DNA of 25,287 nucleotides from CAYVUV01 sp964455095 (GCA_964455095.1 CAYVUV010000108.1:1-25287), one strand, 5' to 3'. Positions 15,652-23,634 are shown, counted from the stretch's first letter. The notes: generated from the letters alone by a model not told the origin. Numbers and translations: made by a program.

Positions 15652-16833
15652 CTACCGCGGGGTGAACTCCACCGGCATGCTGTGGATGCCGCGGATGAAC
15701 GAGGACGGCGTGCGCACCACCTCGGCGCCCGGGGCGAGCTCGATGTCGGGCAAGCGGCGCAGCAGCTCTTCGAACATGACGCGGATCTCCAGCCGGGCCA
15801 GGCTGGCTCCGAGACAAAAGTGCGGGCCGAAGCCGAAGGCGACGTGGTTGTTCGGCTCGCGGGCGACGTCGAAGCGCTGCGGGTCGGCGAAGACGCGCTC
15901 GTCGCGATTGGCCGAACCGTACATCAGCAGCACCTGATCGCCGGCGCGAATCGTCTGACCGTGCAACTCGATGTCGCGCGTCGCCGTGCGGCGCATGTTG
16001 AGAATCGGCGTCACCCAGCGCAGGAACTCCTCGACCGCCAGCGGCAGCAGCGACGGGTTGGCGCGCAAGCGCGCGCGCTCACCGGGGTTGCGGATGAGTG
16101 CCTCCATGGCGCCCGAGATGACGTTGCGCGTCGTCTCGTTGCCGCCGACGAGCAAGAGCAGCGATTCGGCGAGAAGCTCCTCCTCGGTGAGGCGCTCACC
16201 GTCGATCTCGGCGTGCACCAGGATGCTGATCAAGTCGTCGCGCGGCGCGGCGCGGCGCTCGGCGATGACGGCGCGCTGATACTCGCAGAACTCGACGTAG
16301 GCGCCGAGCACCTCGCCGGTGACGTACTGCGGCCCGTCCGAGCCGCTGATCAGCACATCGGACCAGTGCTGCAGACAGTGGCGGTCCTCGCGCCGCACCC
16401 CGAGCATCTCGGCGATGACGATCATCGGCAGCGGCACGGCGATGTCCTGCGTGAAGTCGCAGTGGCCGAGCGGCGCCACGGCGTCGAGGATCTCGGTGAC
16501 GATGGCGCGCACGTGCGGCTCCTGCGCCGCGACGCGGCGCGGCGTAAAGCCCTTGTTCACCAGACGGCGCTGGCGCGTGTGGCGCGGGTCGTCGTGGTTG
16601 ATCATCGACGAATCCTTCGGCGTGTTGGGCCGCGACCCCTCGCCGGAGCAAAACTGATCGGGGCGCTTCGACACCTCGACGACGTCCTGGTAGCGCGACA
16701 GCCCCCACACGGCATTGCGCGTGTCGTAGTAGGCCGGCGCGTGCGCGCGCAGCCAGGCATAGGTCGGGTCCGGATCGCCGGCGTAAAACGCGCGGTCGAG
16801 CAAGTCGATAGCGTCGCTGTCAATCGTCGTCAT
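15652..16833 (-). CDS. Cytochrome P450
   Basis: The product is 393 residues, the size of soluble bacterial P450s. Key motifs: the I-helix oxygen-activation segment LLVGGNETTR at 227-236, ExxR as E269-F-L-R272, and the heme loop FGFGPHFCLGASLARLE with thiolate Cys340. The C-helix HDDPRHTRQRRLV near 80-92 gives the usual heme propionate contact. The start at 16833 has GGAGGAGC upstream. Redox partners are not encoded here, so ferredoxin and reductase must come from elsewhere. The Asn in GGNETT and the general pattern recall steroid and fatty-acid hydroxylating bacterial P450s such as the CYP124/125/142 group, but the substrate is unknown. Transcription probably starts within 16895-16935, where a palindrome lies. 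Confidence 0.92.
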   Translation of the reverse strand: MTTIDSDAIDLLDRAFYAGDPDPTYAWLRAHAPAYYDTRNAVWGLSRYQDVVEVSKRPDQFCSGEGSRPNTPKDSSMINHDDPRHTRQRRLVNKGFTPRRVAAQEPHVRAIVTEILDAVAPLGHCDFTQDIAVPLPMIVIAEMLGVRREDRHCLQHWSDVLISGSDGPQYVTGEVLGAYVEFCEYQRAVIAERRAAPRDDLISILVHAEIDGERLTEEELLAESLLLLVGGNETTRNVISGAMEALIRNPGERARLRANPSLLPLAVEEFLRWVTPILNMRRTATRDIELHGQTIRAGDQVLLMYGSANRDERVFADPQRFDVAREPNNHVAFGFGPHFCLGASLARLEIRVMFEELLRRLPDIELAPGAEVVRTPSSFIRGIHSMPVEFTPR

Positions 16834-16893
16834 CCGGTCGTGCTCCTCCGCGCGCGCCGTTCGCGTTCGGGGTTGGTGGGATCTGCCCTTTCC

Positions 16894-16931
16894 CATATGC
16901 GCGGCGCGTGCCCAGCGCAAACGAACGTTTG
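16894..16931 (-). promoter_or_regulatory. Candidate P450 promoter overlapped by a palindromic operator
   Basis: The palindrome CAAACGAACGTTTG (16918-16931; two perfect 6-bp arms around AA) lies 85 nt before the P450 start. A possible minus-strand -35, TTTGCG (16921-16916), overlaps it, and CATATG (16899-16894) follows after 16 nt as a weak -10. The layout resembles a TetR-family operator, but no such regulator gene is in the window. It might also affect the divergent kinase gene. Confidence 0.4.
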
Positions 16932-17001
16932 TCTCACCCTGCGCGGCCGGCGCGGAATCCGATGGACGGCGGTGGGAGCCGTGGTTTACGTTTGCCGCGA
17001 C

Positions 17002-18732
17002 ATGTCCCCGTTACCGGAACCCGACGCGCAGCTGCTGGCCCAACGCGCGCGCCTGGGCCTGGGGTTGGCGCTGCTTTCGAACGGGCTCTTCACGCTGGCG
17101 GATCTCGAGATCTGGCCACCCGAGATCGCCACGGTGCTGGTGCTCAAGGCCGTCCAGGTGGCGGCCCTGCTGATCGCGTTCCGGGTGCTGGCGCGCGACC
17201 CGCCGCCGCGCCGCACGATCGGCACGGCGCTCGCGGCCCTCGCCATCGTCTATGGCGCCACCGCGCTCTCCGGCGTGGCGACGCGTGATGTCGCGACGAC
17301 GCCGATCCTGTGCAGCGTGGTCACCCTGTTGGCGGCGACCCTGTTGCCCTGGGGCCCGTGGGCTCAACTGGCGGCGGTGGGCCTCGCCGCCGCGGCGATC
17401 TGCAGTACGTTGCTGCTCATCACCGGCAGCTTGACGACGGCGCTGACTTACCCGGCCGTCGGCGTCGCCTTCGGCCTCGGAGCCTCGGTCTACATTGCCG
17501 CCGTTTTCCGACGCTACCGCGAAGCGCTCGCGGCGAAGGAGCAGGCGCGACAAGACGTCGAGGCGGCGCTGCGCGCGCGCGAGGCGGACCTGCGCGGGAT
17601 CTTCGACGGGCTGCAAGATGTGTTTGTCCGCGTCGGGCTCGACGGGCGGGTGATGCGCGTCAGTCCCTCGGTGGCGCGCTATGGCCTGCAGCCCGAGGCG
17701 ATGGTCGACGAACCGATCGCCCGGTTCTTCCGCAACGCGGACGAGCGCCGGCGCGGATCGGACGAGCTCGGGCGCTCGGGGATGGTGCGCGACTGGGAGG
17801 TCACGGTGACCTCGCCGGACGGGACCGAGGTGCCGATGTCGGTCGTCGCACGCCTGGTGCGCGACGACAGCGGCCGCGCGCTGTACGTCGAGGGGCTGCT
17901 GCACGACGTCACCGGTCCCAAGCGCGCCGAGGCCGAGATCCGCCGCTTGAACGAAGACCTCACTCGGCGCGCCGCGGAGCTGGAGGTCGCCAACCGCGAG
18001 CTGGAAGCATTCAGCTACTCCGTCGCGCACGACCTGCGCGGCCCGCTGCGCGGCATCGACAGCTTCAGCTCGATCCTGGCGGAGGATTTCGGCGACCGGC
18101 TCGGCGCCGAGGGCACCGGCCATCTGCAGCGCGTGCGCGCCGCGGCGCAGCGCATGGGGCAGCTGATCGACGACCTGTTGGCGCTGTCGCGCGTCACGCG
18201 CGCCGAGCTGCGCCGCGAGGTGGTCGATCTCAGCGGTCTGGTACACGCGCTCGTAGCGGAGCTGCGGCAACGCGAGCCGCAGCGCGCGGTCGAGTTGGTG
18301 GTTGCCGAGCACGTCGTCGCCGGCGGCGATGCGGTGCTGCTGCGCGTCGCGCTGCAGAATCTGCTCGAGAACGCCTGGAAGTTCTCCGCTCCGCGCCCGG
18401 TGGCGCGCATCGAGTTCGGCACCACCACGATCGACGGCGAGGTCGCGTACTTCGTGCGCGACAACGGCGTCGGGTTCGACATGACGTATGCCAACAAGCT
18501 CTTCGGGGCGTTTCAGCGCCTGCACGACGCGAAGCAGTTCGAGGGCACCGGGATCGGCCTGGCGACGGTCGAGCGCATCATCCGTCGCCACCGCGGCCGG
18601 GTGTGGGCCGAGGGCGCCATCGACGGCGGTGCGACGTTCTACTTCGTTCTCGGCGGCGCCGACTCGAACGGGGCCGCGCCAGGGTCGGCGACACCGGCCG
18701 GTCTCCCACCGCAGGCCGCCGAACGCGGCTGA
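17002..18732 (+). CDS. Membrane PAS-domain sensor histidine kinase
   Basis: The product is 576 residues. About five or six hydrophobic segments fill residues 16-170, then a charged helix (170-198), a PAS domain (about 195-305, with IFDGLQDVFVRVGLDGRVMRVSP), a short coiled coil (306-335), the HisKA helix with phosphoacceptor His343 in SVAHDLRGPLR, and the ATPase domain: N-box LLENAWKFS (Asn457), G1 DNGVGFDM from 487, F-box LFGAFQRLH and G2 GTGIGLATV from 515. The HisKA block resembles that of phytochrome-like kinases. No response regulator adjoins it, so it is an orphan. The start is uncertain: ATG 17002 has no clear ribosome site, and a GTG at 16981 is in frame. The signal sensed is unknown. 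Confidence 0.88.
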   Translation: MSPLPEPDAQLLAQRARLGLGLALLSNGLFTLADLEIWPPEIATVLVLKAVQVAALLIAFRVLARDPPPRRTIGTALAALAIVYGATALSGVATRDVATTPILCSVVTLLAATLLPWGPWAQLAAVGLAAAAICSTLLLITGSLTTALTYPAVGVAFGLGASVYIAAVFRRYREALAAKEQARQDVEAALRAREADLRGIFDGLQDVFVRVGLDGRVMRVSPSVARYGLQPEAMVDEPIARFFRNADERRRGSDELGRSGMVRDWEVTVTSPDGTEVPMSVVARLVRDDSGRALYVEGLLHDVTGPKRAEAEIRRLNEDLTRRAAELEVANRELEAFSYSVAHDLRGPLRGIDSFSSILAEDFGDRLGAEGTGHLQRVRAAAQRMGQLIDDLLALSRVTRAELRREVVDLSGLVHALVAELRQREPQRAVELVVAEHVVAGGDAVLLRVALQNLLENAWKFSAPRPVARIEFGTTTIDGEVAYFVRDNGVGFDMTYANKLFGAFQRLHDAKQFEGTGIGLATVERIIRRHRGRVWAEGAIDGGATFYFVLGGADSNGAAPGSATPAGLPPQAAERG

Positions 18733-18787
18733 GGCATTGCCCGGTTGGCGTTGTAGGCTCGATTCCCGGCCGGATTGCCGCTAGTTT

Positions 18788-18944
18788 CCTCTCCCGGATG
18801 GGAGAGGATCAAGGTGAGGGGGATTGAATAGCGCCGAAGGCCACGGCTGAATTCAGCCGTGACCGGTCCACACCAGAGACGAGGGTGCCTTCGCCGATCA
18901 CTTGTATCCCCCCTCATCCTGACCTTCTCCCATCCGGGAGAAGG
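18788..18944. repeat. Paired hairpin element B (tails inward)
   Basis: Left hairpin CCTCTCCC-GGAT-GGGAGAGG (18788-18807) with tail ATCAAGGTGAGGGGGAT; right hairpin CCTTCTCCC-ATCC-GGGAGAAGG (18923-18944) preceded by the inverse tail. The two are inverted copies with tails facing each other. Between them lies the perfect 20-bp palindrome at 18842-18861 (CACGGCTGAATTCAGCCGTG). The element fills most of the 305-bp gap between the kinase and mrp genes, which otherwise shows no gene. Confidence 0.85.
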
Positions 18945-19037
18945 AACCCTCGCACGAAACGTCACTGAAATTGTTGAACGCACTACCAGCGCATTGGGTC
19001 CGAGCGGGCACCGCGCTCGCGCAGCACGGGAGAAGGC

Positions 19038-20105
19038 ATGCCAACACCGCAAGAAATCCTCGACGGGCTGAAGAGCATCAAGTACCCGGGGTACAACCGC
19101 GACATCGTCTCGTTCGGCATCGTGCGCGACATCGAGATCGGCAGTGCCGGCATCGTCGTCACGCTGGCGCCGGGTGGGGCCAAGCCGGAAGCGGTCGAGG
19201 AGATCGCCCTGGCGGTGCGCGCGCGCGTGCGCGAGATCAGCGGCGTCGAGCAGGTGGAGATCGCGCTGGAGGCGTCCGAGCCCGCCAAGCCGCGCGGCGA
19301 GTCGCCGCGCGCCGACATCCCGGGGGTGCGCCACGTCGTCGCCGTCGCCAGCGGCAAGGGCGGCGTCGGCAAGTCGACGGTCGCGGTCAACTTCGCGCTG
19401 GCGCTGCAGGCGCTCGGCTATCGCGTCGGGCTGCTCGATGCCGACGTCTACGGCCCGAGCATCGGCCTGATGCTCGGCCTGTCGGAACGGCCGTTGAACG
19501 ACGCGCAGGGCCGCATCATCCCGCTCGAGCGTTTCGGCATCAAGGTCATCTCGCTGGCGCTGTTCATCCAGAAGGGCACGCCGGTGATCTGGCGCGGGCC
19601 GATGATCAACAAGCTGCTGACGCAGTTCCTGCGCGAGGTCGACTGGGGTGTGCTCGACTTCCTGGTCCTCGACCTGCCGCCGGGCACCGGCGACGCGCAG
19701 CTCACCATCGCGCAGCAGGCCCCCCTCTCGGGCGGGGTGATCGTCACCACGCCGCAGGACGTCGCCCTGCTCGACGTGCAGCGCGGCATCGCCATGTTCA
19801 ACCAGGTGAACGCCCCGGTCCTCGGCGTGATCGAGAACATGAGCTACCACGTCTGCACCGGCTGCGGGCAGCGGGCGGAGATCTTCGGCCACGGCGGCGG
19901 GGCCGTGATGGCCGAGAAGGAACACATCCCGTTCCTGGGCGAGATTCCGCTCGTGCGCGCCATCCGCGCGGGCGGCGACTGCGGCGAGCCGATCGTCGTG
20001 GCGCAGCCGGAGCACCCGCAGAGCCAGGCGTTTCGGGCGATTGCCGCGCGCGTCGCGGAGGCGCTGAACACCCAGCCGCACACCGTGCTGCCGGTCGTGC
20101 ACTGA
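19038..20105 (+). CDS. Mrp/ApbC-type iron-sulfur cluster carrier ATPase
   Basis: The product is 355 residues. An N-terminal MIP18/DUF59 domain (about 3-80) precedes a P-loop ATPase. The deviant Walker A is SGKGGVGKST at 105-114; other motifs are LLDADVYGPSIGLMLG (132-147), FLVLDLPPGTGD (208-219) and VIENMSYHVCTGCG, with Cys273 and Cys276 forming the CxxC that binds a bridging 4Fe-4S cluster in the dimer. The protein is a cytoplasmic carrier delivering clusters to apo-enzymes. The start has GGGAGAAGG just before the ATG. It is flanked on both sides by palindromic elements and is probably transcribed alone. The gene name varies between mrp and apbC, so none is given. Confidence 0.94.
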   Translation: MPTPQEILDGLKSIKYPGYNRDIVSFGIVRDIEIGSAGIVVTLAPGGAKPEAVEEIALAVRARVREISGVEQVEIALEASEPAKPRGESPRADIPGVRHVVAVASGKGGVGKSTVAVNFALALQALGYRVGLLDADVYGPSIGLMLGLSERPLNDAQGRIIPLERFGIKVISLALFIQKGTPVIWRGPMINKLLTQFLREVDWGVLDFLVLDLPPGTGDAQLTIAQQAPLSGGVIVTTPQDVALLDVQRGIAMFNQVNAPVLGVIENMSYHVCTGCGQRAEIFGHGGGAVMAEKEHIPFLGEIPLVRAIRAGGDCGEPIVVAQPEHPQSQAFRAIAARVAEALNTQPHTVLPVVH

Positions 20106-20149
20106 GCGCACCTCCGGATTCCCTCTTGGGCAATGGGGACTTTCCGACT

Positions 20150-20250
20150 CCGGTCCCCCTCCTTTCCAAGGAGGGGCTAGGGGAGGTAGCCTTTTGAATC
20201 GCTATCCAAGAACGACCTCCCCCTAACCCCCTCCATTGGAAGGGAGGGGG
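20150..20250. repeat. Paired hairpin element C (tails inward)
   Basis: Left hairpin CCCCTCCTT-TCC-AAGGAGGGG (20156-20176) with tail CTAGGGGAGGTAG; right tail ACCTCCCCCTAAC, then hairpin CCCCCTCC-(8 nt)-GGAGGGGG (20227-20250). The halves are inverted copies. CGACTCCGG before the left hairpin also occurs in element A. It lies between the convergent mrp and four-cysteine-domain genes and may terminate both. Confidence 0.82.
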
Positions 20251-20321
20251 AAATGTCTGACGGAGACGAACCAGAAGGACCGCACCAACTGCGGTCTCCG
20301 AAGAGGAGAAGTCGGAATCGC

Positions 20322-22298
20322 TCAGGGCGGCACGACGCGGATGATCAGCTGCGCCGGGGCGCCGAGATTCCCTACTCCGTCGCGCACGCGCACGGTGACC
20401 AGGGTATCGCCGGTGGGAAACTCGAGCGGGCGCGAGATCGGCGCGCAGTACTGCTGTCGTGTCCCCTCCGCGACGCAGCCGAAGTGGCCGTCGTCGAAGC
20501 GGACACAGGCGTTCTCCTCGGCGCACGACCGCCCCTGCGGCCGGCCTTCGCCGTCTTCGAACCGGCAGCCGAGATCGTTCAACCGGTTGTCGATGGTCGG
20601 GTTGTCGCTGAAGTCCGGCGGGTTGATGGCCGGCACGCCGCCGAGGTTGGGTTGCTCGTTGTCGCACACGGTGGCACTGCCGTTGCCGATCGAGCGCGAG
20701 ACCTCGATCTGAAGGTCGGGTCGGCCCCCTTCGTCGAAGGTGCTGCGGCCGGGAGCTGAGCGCGAGGCGCCGGCCGCGGCTTCGACGACGAGCGAGAAAC
20801 CGAAGCCGAAGGGGCGCTGGTAGACCGGAATACCGTCCTGCGTTCCGTCGGGTTGGATGAGCAGGTCATCGGGTCTGGTCACGCCGAAGAAACCGATGAC
20901 CGGCCCGAGATTCGCCAGCGGCGTCGGCGTGATCGTCCGGGTCGCTGAAGCGAGGCGCGTCGGCGTGCGGGTCGGGGTCGCGGACGCGGTGCGGGTCGGC
21001 GTGCGAGCCGGCGTCGGGGTGCGCGTCACCGTGCGCGTGGGCGTGCGCGTGCCGGTGCGCGTCGCCGTGCCCGCGGCGGCGCTGGCCGTGCGCGTCGGCG
21101 TGCGCGTGGGGGTGCGCGTCGCGGTTGCGAGGGCGCCGGTCACGGTGCGTGTTGCCGTGCCGGGTGCCCCGGTCAGCGTGCGCGTGGAGGTGCGCGTCGC
21201 CGTACCGGGTGCGCCGGTCGGCGAGCGCGTCGGCGTGCCACTCGGCGCGCCGGTGCTCGTGCGAGTCGGTGTCGGCGTGGCCAACGGCGTCGCGGTTCTG
21301 GTGCGCGTGGCGGTGTCGGTTGGAATCGGTGTCGGCGTGCGTGTCGCCGTGCGGGTAATGGTCGCCGACGCTGTGCGCGTCGCGGTCACGGTCCGGGTCA
21401 GTGTGACCGTGCGCGTCGGCGTCACCGTGGGCCGGGGCGTCGGCGTGTCGGTCGGCGTCGGGGTCTCCGTCGGTGGCACCGGGGTGAACGTCGGTGGGAA
21501 CGGACCGCTGGCGACGCGCACGATGAGGCGCTTTGCCGGGCCGAGCTTGCCGGCGACGTCGCGCACTTGAGCGGTGATCCTGGTATCGCCGTCGCGGAAG
21601 GCGAGGAGGCGGTCGACCGGGAGGCAGAACTGCGCGCGGCTGCGCGCGACGACGAAGCTGGCCTGGCCGAAGGCATCTTGCGTGCAGGTCGAGTTCCGCG
21701 TCGTGGCGACACGCATGCGACAGCCGAGGTCGTTGAGCGCATTGGAGACCGGCTGTGTCAGCGAGAAGTCGTCCGGGGCCAGGTCCGGCACGCCGAACTC
21801 GTCGCACACCTCGGCGCTGCCGGCGCCAAGCGGACGGTCGACTTGCACCTGGATGTCGGGGCGCCGGGTCGGATTGCCCGGCGCGCTGTCGAACACGGTG
21901 GTGCCGATGGTCGCGCCATTGCCGCCCGGGGCCGCTTCGACGACGAGGCTGAATCCGAAGCCGGAGCTGCGCGCGAACACGACCGTGCCGTCCGGCAGGG
22001 TGCCGAGCGACGGCGCCGGGCGCCCGTCGGCGCTGGCAAGGCCCAGGAAGGTGATGCGCGGCCCGGCGGCCAGGGCAATCAGGTCGGCGGCCGAGACGCG
22101 CCGATCGGCGTTGACGTCGGCGGCGGCGCAGAGGATCCCGCGGCCGAGGAAGATCTCCTCGATCACGACCCCGGTGTCGTCCGGACCGAGTTGGCCGTCA
22201 CAGGAGGCGAGGCCGCCTTGCGCGCGCGCCGCGGTGGCGCCGATGAGCGCCGCGAACGCGAGGCCGATCGATCCGAGGCGGCAGTGCGCGCGTGACAT
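20322..22298 (-). CDS. Secreted protein: dockerin-like EF-hand, two four-cysteine domains, long Thr-rich linker
   Basis: The product is 658 residues. A type I signal peptide ends near ARA at 24-26. A dockerin-like segment follows, with a degenerate first loop (SCDGQLGPDD) and a good calcium loop at 61-72 (Asp61, Asn63, Asp65, Asp72). Domain copy 1 (about 80-262) has Cys165, Cys193, Cys205 and Cys225. Residues 270-460 form a linker of Thr, Pro, Arg and Ala (TPTRT-type). Domain copy 2 (about 463-656) has the same four cysteines plus two more in SCAEENACVRFDDGHFGC. Shared motifs: GFGFSLVVEA, RPDxQ, GxGSAxVCD, LNDLGCR, then GDTxxxxxVRD. The domain is not one I can name. The gene ends the three-gene secreted operon. 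Start at 22298 is set by the signal peptide; the ribosome site is weak. Confidence 0.82.
   Translation of the reverse strand: MSRAHCRLGSIGLAFAALIGATAARAQGGLASCDGQLGPDDTGVVIEEIFLGRGILCAAADVNADRRVSAADLIALAAGPRITFLGLASADGRPAPSLGTLPDGTVVFARSSGFGFSLVVEAAPGGNGATIGTTVFDSAPGNPTRRPDIQVQVDRPLGAGSAEVCDEFGVPDLAPDDFSLTQPVSNALNDLGCRMRVATTRNSTCTQDAFGQASFVVARSRAQFCLPVDRLLAFRDGDTRITAQVRDVAGKLGPAKRLIVRVASGPFPPTFTPVPPTETPTPTDTPTPRPTVTPTRTVTLTRTVTATRTASATITRTATRTPTPIPTDTATRTRTATPLATPTPTRTSTGAPSGTPTRSPTGAPGTATRTSTRTLTGAPGTATRTVTGALATATRTPTRTPTRTASAAAGTATRTGTRTPTRTVTRTPTPARTPTRTASATPTRTPTRLASATRTITPTPLANLGPVIGFFGVTRPDDLLIQPDGTQDGIPVYQRPFGFGFSLVVEAAAGASRSAPGRSTFDEGGRPDLQIEVSRSIGNGSATVCDNEQPNLGGVPAINPPDFSDNPTIDNRLNDLGCRFEDGEGRPQGRSCAEENACVRFDDGHFGCVAEGTRQQYCAPISRPLEFPTGDTLVTVRVRDGVGNLGAPAQLIIRVVPP
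20919..21491 (-). repeat. Low-complexity repeat coding the Thr-rich linker
   Basis: About 573 bp of degenerate short repeats (plus strand GTGCGCGTCGGCGTGCGCGT-like) code for TRTxTxTRTPT on the minus strand. The unit is irregular, with longer sub-repeats such as GTATRT and TGAPGTATRT. The open frame on the opposite strand (Val/Gly/Arg-rich) is a by-product. Confidence 0.85.
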
Positions 22299-22324
22299 CG
22301 GCGTCCGGCGCCGGAGCGCCCCGT

Positions 22325-22756
22325 TCACTCGTCGAAGTTCTCGTCGACGGTGATGTCGATCTCGTCCGACCCCTCGCCGCCATCGGGAGACTTGGCGGTG
22401 ACGGTGGCGATGTAATCGCCGGGCTTGTCGTAGGTGTGAGACGGCGTGGCCTCGTTGCCGCCCGTGCTGCCGTCGCCGAAGTCCCAGCTGTAGGTTACCG
22501 GCGATCCAGTGCACTCGGTCTCGGTCGTAAAGTGCACCGCCAGCGGCGGCGCGCCGAAGTCGGGCTCGGCGTCGACGATGACGAAACAGTCCGTCGCCTC
22601 GTCGGCCGGCGGCGCCGCCAGTGGCGCGGTCGGCGCGACGGCGTTCGCCGCCGGCTTTGCCGGGCTCGACTCCCCGCTCGGCTGACAGCTGCCGCAGCCC
22701 CACGCGGAGACCGCGGCGGCCAGGAGCGCGACGCGGACGGGCAGCGACAGCGTCAT
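22325..22756 (-). CDS. PKD-domain protein, exported (probable lipoprotein)
   Basis: The product is 143 residues. A hydrophobic signal (about 5-19) ends at WGCGSC; the lipobox is atypical (Trp before Gly-Cys), so lipid attachment is likely but not sure. A Pro/Ala-rich stretch (26-50) leads to one PKD domain (about 58-140), with APPLAVHFTT, the core YSWDFGDGS and SHTYDKPGDYIATVTA. PKD domains are extracellular beta-sandwich modules used in adhesion or polysaccharide binding. The gene start overlaps the preceding stop as ATGA (22753-22756), so it is translationally coupled to the four-cysteine lipoprotein, and it is followed 26 nt later by the two-domain protein. No catalytic domain is present. 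Confidence 0.87.
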   Translation of the reverse strand: MTLSLPVRVALLAAAVSAWGCGSCQPSGESSPAKPAANAVAPTAPLAAPPADEATDCFVIVDAEPDFGAPPLAVHFTTETECTGSPVTYSWDFGDGSTGGNEATPSHTYDKPGDYIATVTAKSPDGGEGSDEIDITVDENFDE

Positions 22757-23634
22757 GGGCGGCGGTGCGATACCGTCGGTTCTGGCGTCGCCTGTGCTGC
22801 CGGCTTGGGCGTCGGCGCCTTCTCGGGGCGGCGCAGGTAGAAGTTACCGACCGGGCCCGGGTTGCCGGCCGAATCGCGCAGGCGGACGCTCACCAGCGTA
22901 TCGCCCTTGGGGAAGTTCCAGGCCTTCGCCACGACCATACAGAACTGGACGTGCGAGTCCTTGTTCACGAACGAGAAGTCGCCGAACTTGTTCAGCGTGC
23001 ACGACCCGGCCGACTCGATGAACGTCTCGAAGCGGCACGACATATCGTTGAGCGCGGCGGCGACCTGCTTGGTCTCGGAGAAATCGGGCGGATTGATGGC
23101 GGGAATGCCGCCGATGTTGGGGCGGCGTTGGTCGCACACGGCCTCGCTGCCGTCGCCGAGCGGGTTGCTCAGCTCGACCTCGAGATCGGGGCGCTTGGAC
23201 GGATCGTTCGGATCGTACACCAGAATGCGCCGGCCCACTTCGATGTTGCTGAAGCCCGGTTTGCCCTCGATGACGATCATGAAACCCGACCCGACCTGGT
23301 TCAGGTAGACGGGGATGCCGTTCTTGGTGCCCGTCGGCTCGACCGGGCGGCCATCGGCACGGGCGATGCCGGCATGGGTCACCAGCGGGCCGACCTGTTT
23401 GCCGGCCTTCCGCTGCTTGTCGGTGTCCGGGTTCACCAGCGGGCGGGTGGGCAACGGGGCGCCGCCGATCGGTGTCGGGGTGCGCGCGGGCACGGTGGGA
23501 ATCACGACCGGTGTCGCTTCCTCCGGCAGTGGCGTCGGATGCTTGGCGCTGCCGCCCTTCATCGCCGCGCAGCCGGAAATCACGCACGCTGTCGCGGCCA
23601 GCACGGTCATCACATTTCGACGCTGCCTCATCAT
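22753..23634 (-). CDS. Lipoprotein with one four-cysteine domain of unknown function
   Basis: The product is 293 residues. The start at 23634 (MMRQRRN) has AAGGGGAC upstream and leads to a lipoprotein signal with ISGC at 19-22. A Pro/Thr-rich stretch (about 28-70) precedes one copy of the domain (about 81-268) with Cys167, Cys200, Cys212 and Cys232. The motifs VGSGFMIVIEG, KRPDLEVELSNPLGDGSEAVCD, GGIPAINPPDFS, ALNDMSCRF, VQFC and GDTLVSVRLRDSAGNPGP align with both copies in the 658-residue protein, most closely its second copy (shared PNxGGxPAINPPDFS). A Pro-rich tail ends the protein. It is the first gene of the operon and should be anchored in a membrane facing outward. The function is unknown. 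Confidence 0.85.
   Translation of the reverse strand: MMRQRRNVMTVLAATACVISGCAAMKGGSAKHPTPLPEEATPVVIPTVPARTPTPIGGAPLPTRPLVNPDTDKQRKAGKQVGPLVTHAGIARADGRPVEPTGTKNGIPVYLNQVGSGFMIVIEGKPGFSNIEVGRRILVYDPNDPSKRPDLEVELSNPLGDGSEAVCDQRRPNIGGIPAINPPDFSETKQVAAALNDMSCRFETFIESAGSCTLNKFGDFSFVNKDSHVQFCMVVAKAWNFPKGDTLVSVRLRDSAGNPGPVGNFYLRRPEKAPTPKPAAQATPEPTVSHRRP

Noticed and set aside
15682..17001. Extension of the kinase frame upstream to 15682 (1016 codons)
   Set aside because: The extra part is antisense to the P450 gene, which has all its motifs. The kinase membrane domain starts near 17002.
20927..21480. CRISPR array
   Set aside because: The repeats are short, degenerate and in frame within a protein gene, with no unique spacers of constant length.
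20857..21570. Plus-strand 237-codon frame rich in VRVGVRV
   Set aside because: It is the reverse reading of the DNA coding the Thr-rich linker and has no start context or composition of a real protein.
22299..22703. N-terminal extension of the 658-residue secreted protein
   Set aside because: It overlaps the PKD gene in another frame, is Arg/Gly-rich, and would bury a good signal peptide.
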